A stretch of DNA of 34,720 nt, from assembly GCF_017315705.1 (NCBI RefSeq), contig NZ_JAFLRF010000025.1:51029-85748 (forward strand). Direction: 5' to 3'. Every line of letters starts with the position of its first letter. The stretch's first letter is position 1. Below, piece by piece: positions 19,867 through 27,881 of the stretch. The notes under the pieces are model-generated. The model saw only the letters and a list, made by a program, of their open reading frames with translations. It was not told the DNA's origin and made no database searches. The stretch comes from Trinickia mobilis. Its GTDB lineage: Bacteria; Pseudomonadota; Gammaproteobacteria; Burkholderiales; Burkholderiaceae. The translations under genes were made by a program, and so were the position numbers.

Positions 19867-20805
19867 TCAACCCTTCACCGCGCCCGCCGTCAAGCCGCGC
19901 ACGAAGTAGCGGCCGGCGATCACGTAGACGAGCAACGTCGGCAGCGCGGCGATGATCGCGCCCGCCATGTCGACGTTGTATTCCTTCACGCCCGTCGAGG
20001 TGTTGACGAGATTGTTCAGCGCCACCGTGATCGGCATCGAATCGACGCCCGAGAACACGATCCCGAACAGGAAGTCGTTCCAGATCTGTGTGAATTGCCA
20101 GATCAGGCACACCATGAAGATCGGCAGCGACACCGGCAGCAGGATACGCGTGAAGATCATGAAGAAGCCCGCGCCGTCGATGCGCGCCGCCTTCACGAGT
20201 TCGGCCGGAATGCTCACGTAGAAGTTGCGGAAGAACATCGTCGTGAATGCGATTCCGTAGACCACGTGCACGAACACGAGGCCGCCGATCGTATTGGAGA
20301 TGCCGAAGAAGCCTTGCAGGCGCGCCATCGGCAGCAGGATCGCCTGGAACGGGATGAAACAGCCGACGAGCAGCATCGTGAAGAGCGCGTCGGCGCCGCG
20401 GAAGCGCCAGTGCGTGAGCACGTAACCGTTGAACGCGCCGATGATCGACGAGATCAGCACGGCGGGAATCACCATCTTCACCGAGTTCATGAAGAACGGC
20501 TGCATCCCGTCGCAGCGCACGCCGGTGCAAGCCTGGCTCCACGCCTTGATCCACGGCGCAAAGGTCCAGTGGCTCGGCGGCGTGAGCAAGTCGCCCGCGC
20601 GCATCTGGTCGAGATCCTTGAAGGACGTCGACACCATCACGTAGATCGGGAACAGGAAGTACAGCGCAAACAGAATCAAGGCCGCGTAAATGACGGCACG
20701 GCTGATCGTCATCCCGGTGCGCGCCGGGCCGCCCCCAAGCGTACCGGGCGCCCCCCCGGGGAGCAGCGAACGCAGAGAGCGTGGGGGCCGTTTATCAGGC
20801 TGCAT
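19867..20805 (-). CDS. gtsC: Sugar ABC transporter permease, MalG/GtsC type
   Basis: A 312-residue (from ATG 20805) inner-membrane permease with six helices in the core. The EAA loop that docks on the ATPase is at ~201-224 (AELVKAARIDGAGFFMIFTR). The start is ambiguous. ATG 20805 has GAGGAG upstream and overlaps the end of the previous permease by 11 bases, which suggests coupled translation. However, residues ~7-28 (PPRSLRSLLPGGAPGTLGGG) are encoded by a dispersed C-rich DNA repeat. An internal ATG at 20712 (MTISRAVIYAALIL) would give a normal 281-residue MalG-like protein but has a poor ribosome-binding site. Together with gtsB it forms the membrane channel. Confidence 0.9.
   Translation of the reverse strand: MQPDKRPPRSLRSLLPGGAPGTLGGGPARTGMTISRAVIYAALILFALYFLFPIYVMVSTSFKDLDQMRAGDLLTPPSHWTFAPWIKAWSQACTGVRCDGMQPFFMNSVKMVIPAVLISSIIGAFNGYVLTHWRFRGADALFTMLLVGCFIPFQAILLPMARLQGFFGISNTIGGLVFVHVVYGIAFTTMFFRNFYVSIPAELVKAARIDGAGFFMIFTRILLPVSLPIFMVCLIWQFTQIWNDFLFGIVFSGVDSMPITVALNNLVNTSTGVKEYNVDMAGAIIAALPTLLVYVIAGRYFVRGLTAGAVKG
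20721..20790 (-). repeat. Diverged copy of the C-rich dispersed repeat inside gtsC 5' region
   Basis: Read on the minus strand this stretch has the same block order as the array at 12091-12335: GCCCCCACGCTCTCTGCGTT, CGCTG, a C-run/G-run hairpin, GGTACGCTTGGGGGCGGCCCGG. It lies in the first ~90 bases of the gtsC frame and keeps that frame open. Confidence 0.8.
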
Positions 20806-21733
20806 TGCGGGTGCTCCTCGATTCCAGATACATGAGCGGCACGAGCACGGCCACGACGGTTGCGAGCATCATCATCGACGACGCTGCGCCGACGCCGAGC
20901 TGCCCGCGGTTGAACGAAAACGTGTACATGAAGATGGCCGGCAGCGACGACGACGTGCCCGGCCCGCCCGCCGTCAGCGCGACGACGAGGTCGAAGGTCT
21001 TGATCGTGATGTGGCACAGGATCAGCAGCACCGAGAAGAACACCGGACGCATGCTCGGAATCACGATCTTGCGGTAGATGGTCGGCAAGCTCGCGCCGTC
21101 CACCTGCGCCGCCTTGAAGATTTCGCTGTCGACGCCGCGCAGGCCGGCGAGGAAAAGCGCCATCACGAAACCCGTGGATTGCCAGACTGCCGCGATCACG
21201 ATGCAGAAGATCGCCTTGTCCGCGTCGTTCAGCCAGTTGAAATGGAAGCTCGTCCAGCCCCAGTCGTTCAGCACCTTCTGCACGCCGAGATCGGGATTCA
21301 GGACCCACTGCCAGGCCGTGCCGGTCACGATGTACGAAAGCGCCATCGGATACAGGAACAGCGCGCGCAACGCGCCTTCGTTGCGAATCTTCTGGTCGAG
21401 CAGGATTGCGAGGAAGAGCCCGAGGCCCACGCAGATCGCAATAAACGGAATGCCGAACCAGCCGAGGTTCTTGGCGGAAGTCCACCACACGTCGTTGGCG
21501 AACAGCTCGCGATAGCGATCGAGCCCGACGAACGTGTAGCGCGGCATCAATGTCGAGTTACTGAGCGACAGATAGCCCGTAACCAGAATGAAGCCATAGA
21601 CGAAAATCAGGCTGATCGCGATGCTGGGCGAAAGCACCAGCTTCGGCATCCAGCGGTCGGCGAGCGCCGACAAAGGCGACGTGCGGCGGGCGGCCGTTGC
21701 CGTTTTCCCGTTGCCGCTAAGAGAAGCAGTCAC
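20795..21733 (-). CDS. gtsB: Sugar ABC transporter permease, MalF/GtsB type
   Basis: A 312-residue inner-membrane permease of the CUT1 sugar family with about six helices (first at ~residues 34-56). The EAA loop is at ~204-226 (EIFKAAQVDGASLPTIYRKIVIP). The GTG at 21733 is chosen because AGGAG lies nine bases upstream; the frame extends 43 codons further, but that part is Arg-rich and is encoded by the gtsA-gtsB intercistronic hairpin. It lies downstream of the binding protein gene and overlaps gtsC by 11 bases. It pairs with GtsC as a heterodimer; the substrate is inferred to be glucose or a related hexose from the neighbours. Confidence 0.93.
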   Translation of the reverse strand: MTASLSGNGKTATAARRTSPLSALADRWMPKLVLSPSIAISLIFVYGFILVTGYLSLSNSTLMPRYTFVGLDRYRELFANDVWWTSAKNLGWFGIPFIAICVGLGLFLAILLDQKIRNEGALRALFLYPMALSYIVTGTAWQWVLNPDLGVQKVLNDWGWTSFHFNWLNDADKAIFCIVIAAVWQSTGFVMALFLAGLRGVDSEIFKAAQVDGASLPTIYRKIVIPSMRPVFFSVLLILCHITIKTFDLVVALTAGGPGTSSSLPAIFMYTFSFNRGQLGVGAASSMMMLATVVAVLVPLMYLESRSTRNAA

Positions 21734-21770
21734 TACTCGACTCCTGAAACTGAATGCTCTTGGTCGTTCT

Positions 21771-21805
21771 GCGCTCGCCGCCCGTCGGGGACGGGCAGCG
21801 AGCGC
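21771..21805 (-). repeat. Long intercistronic hairpin between gtsA and gtsB
   Basis: GCGCTCGC (21771-21778) pairs with GCGAGCGC (21798-21805), and inside it GCCCGTC (21780-21786) pairs with GACGGGC (21790-21796) around a GGG loop, with one C/A mismatch: 15 paired bases. It begins 22 bases after the gtsA stop and is not followed by a U-run, so it looks like an RNA-stabilising or processing structure rather than a terminator. Confidence 0.85.
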
Positions 21806-21827
21806 CCTGCCACTTCGCTTGCTGCGC

Positions 21828-23075
21828 TTACTTCGTTTGAGCGGCCTTCGCGAGTGCCGCAACCGCGCTCTTCGAGTCCTGGTCCGAGTTCATGAACTTC
21901 GTCACGACGTCGGTGATCGCGCCAGCGGTCGCGTCCGGCTGAGCCATGCCGTGCGCGAGCGACGGCACGTAGCCGCCCGACTTGATCGCCGTCTGCTCAT
22001 CCGCATACGACTTCTTCGCGCAGTCGTCGAACTTTTCCATCGACACGCCGAGGCGCACCGGGATCGAACCCTTGTAGAGGCTGAACTGCTCCTGGAAGCC
22101 CGGACTCATGATCGTCTTGGCGAGCGCGAGCTGACCCGGCGATGCGGCCGACTGGCCCTTCTGCTGGAAGAACACGAACGAGTCGACGTTGAAGGTGTAG
22201 CCCTTCGCCGTACCCGGCACCGCGGCGCAGATGTAGTCCGAGCCCGGCTTCTTGTTCGCGTTCGCGAACTCGCCCTTCGCCCAGTCGCCCATGAACTGCA
22301 TGCCGGCCTTGCCGTTGATGACCATCGCCGTGGCGAGGTTCCAGTCGCGGCCCGTGCGGCTGTTATCCATGTAGGACTCGATCTTGCGGACCGTGTCGAA
22401 CACCTGGACCATCTTGTCGGAGGTCAGCGTCTTCTGGTCGAGGTCGACGAGCGACTTCTTGTAGAAGTCCGCGCCTTGCGACAGCACGACGTCTTCCCAC
22501 AGCGTCAGGTCCTGCCACGGCTGGCCGCCTGCCGCGACCGGCTGGATGCCCGCGGCCTTCAGCTTGTCGGCGACGGCGAAGAACTCGGGCCAGGTGGCCG
22601 GCACTTTCGCGCCGACCTTGTCGAGCGCGGCCTTGTTGTACCAGACCCAGTTCACGCGGTGCACCGAGAACGGCGCGGCGACGTAGTGACCCTCCGCGTG
22701 CATGATCTTGTCGATTTCGGGCGGCAGGTTCTTCTTCCAGTCGCCGGCGACCGAGTCGACGTTCACGAGCACGCCTTGCGACGCCCATTCCTGGATCAGC
22801 GGACCCTTGATTTGCGCGGCGGCGGGCGCGTTGCCCGAAATCACCTGCGTCTTCAGCGCGGTCATGGCCGCGGCGCCTGCGCCGCCTGCCACCGCGAAGT
22901 CTTTCCACGTGTAGCCTTGTTTCTGCATGTCGTCCTTGAGGACGCCGACGGCCTTCGATTCACCGCCCGAAGTCCACCAGTGCAGCACTTCGAGGGATTC
23001 TGCCGCCTGCACGGCCGACACACTGCACATGAGACCTGCGGCGCAAAGCGCACCCATGATCGCGCGAAATTTCAT
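21828..23075 (-). CDS. gtsA: Periplasmic sugar-binding protein of an ABC transporter (GtsA type)
   Basis: A 415-residue extracellular solute-binding protein of the MalE-like family 1. A Sec signal peptide (MKFRAIMGALCAAGLMCSVS then AVQA) is cleaved after residue ~24. The mature start ESLEVLHWWTSGGESKAV is characteristic of glucose/mannose-type binding proteins; HRVNWVWYNKAALDKVG and AMVINGKAGMQFMGDWAKGEF are typical family stretches. It captures the sugar for GtsB-GtsC. Placement next to zwf, pgl and a glucokinase supports glucose as substrate, as in Pseudomonas gts loci, but this is inference. GGAGGAG precedes the ATG. It is the first gene of the operon, with an unusually long leader. Confidence 0.93.
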   Translation of the reverse strand: MKFRAIMGALCAAGLMCSVSAVQAAESLEVLHWWTSGGESKAVGVLKDDMQKQGYTWKDFAVAGGAGAAAMTALKTQVISGNAPAAAQIKGPLIQEWASQGVLVNVDSVAGDWKKNLPPEIDKIMHAEGHYVAAPFSVHRVNWVWYNKAALDKVGAKVPATWPEFFAVADKLKAAGIQPVAAGGQPWQDLTLWEDVVLSQGADFYKKSLVDLDQKTLTSDKMVQVFDTVRKIESYMDNSRTGRDWNLATAMVINGKAGMQFMGDWAKGEFANANKKPGSDYICAAVPGTAKGYTFNVDSFVFFQQKGQSAASPGQLALAKTIMSPGFQEQFSLYKGSIPVRLGVSMEKFDDCAKKSYADEQTAIKSGGYVPSLAHGMAQPDATAGAITDVVTKFMNSDQDSKSAVAALAKAAQTK

Positions 23076-23435
23076 TATTTATCTCCTCCAGACACCTGAA
23101 CAAGAAACGATTGGCTCCCGATGCCGCCGGGAAGCGGTGGTTTGAAAAACAGGCAAAACACTGGACGGTCGAGCTTCGGACTTGCGCGTGCGCACGTGCG
23201 CCAGCGCGCCGGTGTTCGGCCGCTGGGCTCTCAAGAGTTAGTTGACATGGGAAGCAACAACGAGTCTCCTCTTTTGATTTTGGCTTGCGCCGCGTCGCGC
23301 GGTGCAGGCTCGGGAGGCATGGCACGCACGTGGCGAATCATGCTGCCCGCGCTGCCGTCAGACCGGGGAAAAGACACCGCGCCACACCTGGCGCCAACGC
23401 TTTTTTCCTCGATTTGACGTTACCTCTTGATTTGG
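23076..23435 (-). other. Long predicted 5' leader of the gtsA transcript
   Basis: About 350 bases separate the predicted gtsA transcription start (near 23429) from its ATG. The stretch ends in the GGAGGAG ribosome-binding site. It contains a 36-codon frame starting at 23341 (MIRHVRAMPPEPAPRDAAQA...) without a clear ribosome-binding site. I see no known riboswitch and no terminator. Confidence 0.4.
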
Positions 23436-23454
23436 ATTGTAGTTAAACTACAAT
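23427..23454 (+). promoter_or_regulatory. zwf promoter
   Basis: On the plus strand TTGATT (23427-23432) and TACAAT (23449-23454) are separated by 16 bases. The -10 lies in the right arm of the HexR-like palindrome. The start codon of zwf is ~55 bases downstream. An upstream TTGACG (23414-23419) is an alternative -35 with worse spacing. Confidence 0.55.
23436..23454. promoter_or_regulatory. HexR-type operator between gtsA and zwf
   Basis: ATTGTAGTT-A-AACTACAAT is a perfect 19-base odd palindrome that fits the HexR consensus (TGTARTWWWAYTACA-like) known for zwf and glucose-catabolism genes. It is shared by two divergent promoters and contains both -10 hexamers. The likely ligand-binding regulator is the C-terminal half of the Glk-HexR fusion encoded downstream. 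Confidence 0.85.
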
Positions 23455-23464
23455 TCAGTGTCAA
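23436..23464 (-). promoter_or_regulatory. gtsA promoter
   Basis: On the minus strand a perfect -35, TTGACA (23459-23464), is followed after 17 bases by TACAAT (23436-23441), a five-of-six -10. This is the best sigma-70 promoter in the window. Its -10 lies inside the left arm of the HexR-like palindrome. Confidence 0.75.
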
Positions 23465-23509
23465 AAAAAATTTTATCGGGCTACAACCCTCTGATTTTCG
23501 CGGAGACAC

Positions 23510-24970
23510 ATGCAAACCGACTCGAGCTTCACCTTCGTTCTCTTTGGCGGAACCGGCGATCTGTCGATGCGAAAGATCCTGCCCGCACTGTATGAAGCGC
23601 ACCGTGCAGGGATGCTTTCCGAGCAAGGCAAGATCATGGCGGTCGCGCGCCTCGAGACCGACTTGAACGGCTACCTCAAGTGGGTCGAAGAAAACGTCCG
23701 AGAATACGTCTCGAAGAAGGGCCTCGACGAGGCCTGCTGGAAGAGCTTTCTGCAGCGCTTCGCGTATCTGCACATGGACCTCGGCAAGCCCGAGGACTTC
23801 GCGATGCTGCGCGACGCCGTCGCGGATCAGCCGGGCATTCGCGTGTTCTACCTCGCCACGGGCCCATCGCTCTTCGTGCCGATCTGCCGCGCGCTGGCCT
23901 CGGTGGGACTGAACCAGAATTCGCGCATCGTGCTCGAGAAGCCGCTCGGCTACGATCTGCGTTCGTCGAACGCGATCAACGACGCCGTCGGCGAAATCTT
24001 CGCGGAAGACCAGATCTACCGGATCGACCACTACCTCGGCAAAGAGCCGGTGCAGAATCTGCTTGCGCTGCGCTTCGGCAATGCGCTGTTCGAGCCGCTG
24101 TGGCGCCGCGAATGGGTCGAAAGCATCCAGATCACGATCGCCGAGGAGCTTGGCGTCGAAGGCCGCGGCGACTTCTACGACAATACCGGCGCGCTGCGCG
24201 ACATGGTGCAGAACCACCTGCTGCAGCTGCTCTCGATCGTCGCGATGGAGCCGCCGCACTCGATGGATTCCGACTCGGTCCGCGACGAGAAATTGCGCGT
24301 GCTGCGGGCATTGAAGCCGATCGATCCGCGCGACATCAGCAAAATCGCGGTGCGCGGCCAGTATCATGCGGGCGTGATCAAGGGCACGTCGGTGCCGGCC
24401 TACGCGACCGAGCACGGCGTGAAGCCCGACAGCACCACCGAGACTTTCGTCGCGCTGAAAGTGGAGATCGAAAACTGGCGCTGGTCCGGCGTGCCGTTCT
24501 TCCTTCGCACCGGCAAGCGCCTCGCCGACCGGGTCGCCGAGATCGTCGTGAATTTCCGTCCGGTGCCGCATTCGGCGCTCGGGCCCACGGCGCTGCGCCC
24601 CGGCGCGAACCGTCTGGTGATCCGCTTGCAGCCGAACGAGTCGATCCGCCTCTATTGCCTCGCGAAGCAGCCGGGCGAGGGGATGAACCTGTCGAGCGTG
24701 CATCTGGATCTCGCGTTCGACCAGTTCTTCAAGGAAGGCCAGATGGAGGCGTACCAGCGGCTCCTCCTCGACGTCATCAACGGCCGCCTCGCGCTCTTCG
24801 TGCGGCGCGACGAGCAGGAGGCCGCGTGGACCTGGGTCGAGCCGATCCTGAACGAATGGAAGGCGGCGAACAAGCCGCCGAAACCGTATGCTTCGGGCAC
24901 CTGGGGGCCGGCCGCCGCGAGCGCGATGCTCGCGCAGCACGGCACCTGCTGGCTCGAGGAAGAAAATTGA
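23510..24970 (+). CDS. zwf: Glucose-6-phosphate 1-dehydrogenase
   Basis: A 486-residue enzyme that oxidises glucose-6-phosphate to 6-phosphogluconolactone with reduction of NADP+ (or NAD+), the entry step to the Entner-Doudoroff and pentose phosphate routes. The nucleotide-binding GGTGDLSMRK is at residues 13-22, EKPLG at 143-147, and the active-site signature RIDHYLGKEPVQN at 171-183 with catalytic His174 region. Length is normal. CGGAG lies seven bases before the ATG. It is first in the zwf-pgl-glk transcript and is controlled by the palindrome at 23436-23454. Confidence 0.98.
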   Translation: MQTDSSFTFVLFGGTGDLSMRKILPALYEAHRAGMLSEQGKIMAVARLETDLNGYLKWVEENVREYVSKKGLDEACWKSFLQRFAYLHMDLGKPEDFAMLRDAVADQPGIRVFYLATGPSLFVPICRALASVGLNQNSRIVLEKPLGYDLRSSNAINDAVGEIFAEDQIYRIDHYLGKEPVQNLLALRFGNALFEPLWRREWVESIQITIAEELGVEGRGDFYDNTGALRDMVQNHLLQLLSIVAMEPPHSMDSDSVRDEKLRVLRALKPIDPRDISKIAVRGQYHAGVIKGTSVPAYATEHGVKPDSTTETFVALKVEIENWRWSGVPFFLRTGKRLADRVAEIVVNFRPVPHSALGPTALRPGANRLVIRLQPNESIRLYCLAKQPGEGMNLSSVHLDLAFDQFFKEGQMEAYQRLLLDVINGRLALFVRRDEQEAAWTWVEPILNEWKAANKPPKPYASGTWGPAAASAMLAQHGTCWLEEEN

Positions 24971-24994
24971 AGGTTTATTTATGATTGGCGGTTT

Positions 24995-25018
24995 GCGCGC
25001 GGCTGAAACGCCGCGCGC
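24995..25018 (+). repeat. Hairpin between zwf and pgl
   Basis: GCGCGCGGC (24995-25003) and GCCGCGCGC (25010-25018) form a perfect 9-bp stem with loop TGAAAC, 24 bases after the zwf stop. There is no T-run. A 31-codon frame (24981-25076, beginning MIGGLRAAETPRAPAIRTES, with GAAGG upstream) covers it, and its TGA overlaps the GTG of pgl. Confidence 0.7.
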
Positions 25019-25072
25019 GCCGGCGATCCGCACCGAATCGACGAAACCTACAAAAAGCAGCCTGGAGGAGAA

Positions 25073-25777
25073 GTGATCGAGCTTCACGCTTTCGACGACC
25101 CGCGCGCCCAATCCGACGCGCTGGCGAAAGCGGTGCGCGACGCGCTACAAGCGTCGCTCGCCGCCCATGGCAGCGCGGGCGCGTCGAGCGCCGCCCGCCC
25201 GACGCTCGCCGTATCCGGCGGCACCAGCCCGCGCCCGTTCCTCGAGACGCTCTCGCACGAGCCGCTCGACTGGAGCCGCATCGACGTCACGCTCGTCGAC
25301 GACCGCTGGGTGCCGGAAACCGATACCGCCAGCAACGCGCGCCTCGTGCGCGAAACCTTGCTCAAGCACGCCGCGAGCCAAGCGCGCTTTCATCCGCTCG
25401 TCGACATTTCGCAGACGCTCGACGCGCACGTCGCCGCGCTGAACGGCGATGCAGCGCGCGCCCTGCCGCAGGTCGCCGTGCTCGGCATGGGCGAGGACGG
25501 CCACACCGCGTCGATCTTCGCCGACGCACCCGAATGGGACTTCGCGATCACGACGGCGGACCGCTTCGTCGCCGTGCATCCCGGCGCCGCGCCGCATGCG
25601 CGCGTGAGCTGGTCGCTATCCGCGCTCAAGCAGACCGAGCGCCTCTTCCTGCTCATTGCCGGCCCGCGCAAACTCGGCGTGCTCAATGCCGCCGCGGCGG
25701 CCGCCCAAAAAAACGCCATCTCGAAGCTGGCAAACGACAAGGGAGTCAGACTCGATGTCTACTGGTGTGCAAACTAA
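25073..25777 (+). CDS. pgl: 6-phosphogluconolactonase
   Basis: A 234-residue cytoplasmic enzyme that hydrolyses 6-phosphogluconolactone, the product of Zwf, to 6-phosphogluconate. It shows the NagB/Pgl-fold signatures SGGTSP (residues 48-53), DDRWVP (76-81) and [10 protein letters not shown] (138-147), the last carrying the catalytic Asp and His. It starts with GTG behind a strong GGAGGAG. The gene lies 102 bases after zwf, and its 3' end overlaps the glk-hexR start by 23 bases, indicating translational coupling. Confidence 0.96.
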   Translation: MIELHAFDDPRAQSDALAKAVRDALQASLAAHGSAGASSAARPTLAVSGGTSPRPFLETLSHEPLDWSRIDVTLVDDRWVPETDTASNARLVRETLLKHAASQARFHPLVDISQTLDAHVAALNGDAARALPQVAVLGMGEDGHTASIFADAPEWDFAITTADRFVAVHPGAAPHARVSWSLSALKQTERLFLLIAGPRKLGVLNAAAAAAQKNAISKLANDKGVRLDVYWCAN

Positions 25778-27671
25778 GGCTGTCCCCGGGGTGGGCCAGC
25801 ACGCCGATGGGCCGCGCCTATTGGCCGACATCGGCGGCACCAACGCGCGCTTCGCGCTCGAAATGGCGCGCGGCGAGATTACGCAGATCCGTGTTTATCC
25901 ATGCGCGGAATACCCCGGCGTCGCCGAAGTGCTCAAGAAGTACCTGAAGGACATCAAGATCGGCCGCGTCAACCACGCGGCGATCGCGATCGCGAACCCG
26001 GTCGACGGCGACCAGGTCAGCATGACCAACCACAACTGGACGTTCTCGATCGAAGCGACGCGCCGCTCGCTCGGCTTCGATACGCTGCTCGTCGTCAACG
26101 ACTTCACTGCGCTGGCGATGGCGCTGCCCGGCCTCACCGACGCGCAACGCGTGCAGGTGGGCGGCGGCGCGCGCCGGCAGAACAGCGTGATCGGCCTGCT
26201 CGGGCCGGGCACGGGGCTTGGCGTGTCGGGCCTGATTCCCGCCGACGACCGCTGGATCGCGCTCGGCAGCGAAGGCGGCCATACAACCTTCGCGCCGGCC
26301 GACGAGCGCGAAGACCTCGTCCTCCAGTACGCGCGCAAGAAGTGGCCGCACGTGTCGTTCGAGCGCGTGGCCGCGGGCCCGGGGCTCGAGCTGATCTACC
26401 GCGCGCTCGCCGCGCGCGACAAGAAGCGCGTGCCCGCCACGCTCGATCCGGCCGACGTCGTGAACCGCGCGCTCGAGGGCGAAGCGCTCGCGGCCGAAGT
26501 CGTCGATTGCTTCTGCGGGATTCTCGGCACGTTTGCCGGCAATATCGCGGTGACGCTCGGCGCGCTCGGCGGCATCTATATCGGCGGCGGCGTCGTGCCG
26601 CGGCTCGGCGAAGTCTTCGCGCGTTCGTCCTTCCGTCAGCGCTTCGAAGCGAAGGGCCGCTTCGAAGCGTATCTCGCGAACGTGCCGACCTACGTGATCA
26701 CCGCCGAATATCCGGCGTTCCTCGGCGTCTCGGCGATCCTCGCCGAGCAGCTGTCGAACCGCACGGGCGCGGGCTCGTCGGCGGTGTTCGAGCGCATCCG
26801 CCAAATGCGCGATGCGCTCACGCCCGCCGAGCGGCGCGTCGCCGACCTCGCGCTCAATCACCCGCGCTCGATCATCAACGACCCGATCGTCGACATCGCG
26901 CGCAAGGCCGACGTGAGCCAGCCGACCGTGATCCGCTTTTGCCGCTCGCTCGGCTGCCAGGGTCTCTCCGACTTCAAGCTCAAACTCGCGACGGGCCTCA
27001 CGGGCACGATCCCGGTGAGCCACAGCCAGGTGCATCTGGGCGATGCCGCGACTGACTTCGGCGCGAAGGTCCTCGACAACACCGTGTCGGCGATCCTGCA
27101 ATTGCGCGAGCACTTGAACTTCGAAAACGTCGAGCGCGCGATCGACGTCCTGAACGGCGCACGGCGCATCGAGTTCTACGGCCTCGGCAACTCGAACATC
27201 GTCGCGCAGGACGCGCATTACAAGTTCTTCCGCTTCGGCATCCCGACGATCGCATACGGCGATTTGTACATGCAGGCGGCGTCGGCGGCGCTCTTGGGCA
27301 AGGGCGACGTGATCGTCGCCGTGTCGAAGTCGGGCCGCGCGCCCGAGTTGCTGCGCGTGCTCGAGGTCGCGATGCAGGCCGGCGCGCAGGTGATCGCGAT
27401 CACGTCGAGCAACACGCCGCTCGCGAAACGCGCGACGGTCGCGCTCGAGACCGATCACATCGAAATTCGCGAATCGCAGTTGTCGATGATTTCGCGGATC
27501 CTGCACCTCGTGATGATCGACATCCTCGCGGTGGGCGTCGCGATCCGGCGCGCCGTGCCGAGCGCGGAGATGACCGAAGCGGTGGCGAAGGCGCGCTCGG
27601 AAAGCACCGACGATGCGGTCGCGGTGCTCGATTGGCTGAGTCATGGGGCGGCGTCGTCGGCGGCTGATTGA
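25755..27671 (+). CDS. glk: Bifunctional glucokinase / HexR (RpiR-family) transcriptional regulator
   Basis: A 638-residue fusion. Residues ~20-335 are a glucokinase of the E. coli Glk type: phosphate-binding [11 protein letters not shown] (23-33), [14 protein letters not shown] with catalytic Asp116, [12 protein letters not shown] (149-160), and EGGHTTFAP (173-181). Residues ~343-420 are an RpiR helix-turn-helix domain ([13 protein letters not shown], then [16 protein letters not shown] as the recognition unit). Residues ~460-600 are a SIS sugar-phosphate-binding domain ([21 protein letters not shown]). RpiR/HexR proteins sense phosphorylated sugar intermediates, so one polypeptide both makes glucose-6-phosphate and probably senses its products. 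The frame is continuous across the join, with no sign of a frameshift. Overlap with pgl is 23 bases; GGGAG lies ten bases before the ATG. Confidence 0.96.
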   Translation: MSTGVQTKAVPGVGQHADGPRLLADIGGTNARFALEMARGEITQIRVYPCAEYPGVAEVLKKYLKDIKIGRVNHAAIAIANPVDGDQVSMTNHNWTFSIEATRRSLGFDTLLVVNDFTALAMALPGLTDAQRVQVGGGARRQNSVIGLLGPGTGLGVSGLIPADDRWIALGSEGGHTTFAPADEREDLVLQYARKKWPHVSFERVAAGPGLELIYRALAARDKKRVPATLDPADVVNRALEGEALAAEVVDCFCGILGTFAGNIAVTLGALGGIYIGGGVVPRLGEVFARSSFRQRFEAKGRFEAYLANVPTYVITAEYPAFLGVSAILAEQLSNRTGAGSSAVFERIRQMRDALTPAERRVADLALNHPRSIINDPIVDIARKADVSQPTVIRFCRSLGCQGLSDFKLKLATGLTGTIPVSHSQVHLGDAATDFGAKVLDNTVSAILQLREHLNFENVERAIDVLNGARRIEFYGLGNSNIVAQDAHYKFFRFGIPTIAYGDLYMQAASAALLGKGDVIVAVSKSGRAPELLRVLEVAMQAGAQVIAITSSNTPLAKRATVALETDHIEIRESQLSMISRILHLVMIDILAVGVAIRRAVPSAEMTEAVAKARSESTDDAVAVLDWLSHGAASSAAD

Positions 27672-27845
27672 TCGGTGCACTGACCGTCGTCCGATTGACC
27701 GGCCGGCACGCGAGCGGTCAACCGGGCGGCTCCCCGCCCTGGCGAAAACCCTCGCCGCGCTTTCCCTCATTCTGAAAAAAAATAGGCGCGAGGTTATATT
27801 GGTGCCGCCGGCAAGTTAGCGACGCGCCGGCTTTCATCTAAGCTC

Positions 27846-27881
27846 GACCCGCCCGGTAACAACGGCGCGGGTCTTTTTTTT
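27846..27881 (+). terminator. Intrinsic terminator downstream of glk-hexR
   Basis: GACCCGC (27846-27852) pairs with GCGGGTC (27867-27873) and is followed by T8. It lies 175 bases after the glk stop. A second, smaller hairpin with GCCGGC arms lies just upstream, so the terminator may belong to the zwf operon or to a short separate RNA. Confidence 0.85.
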
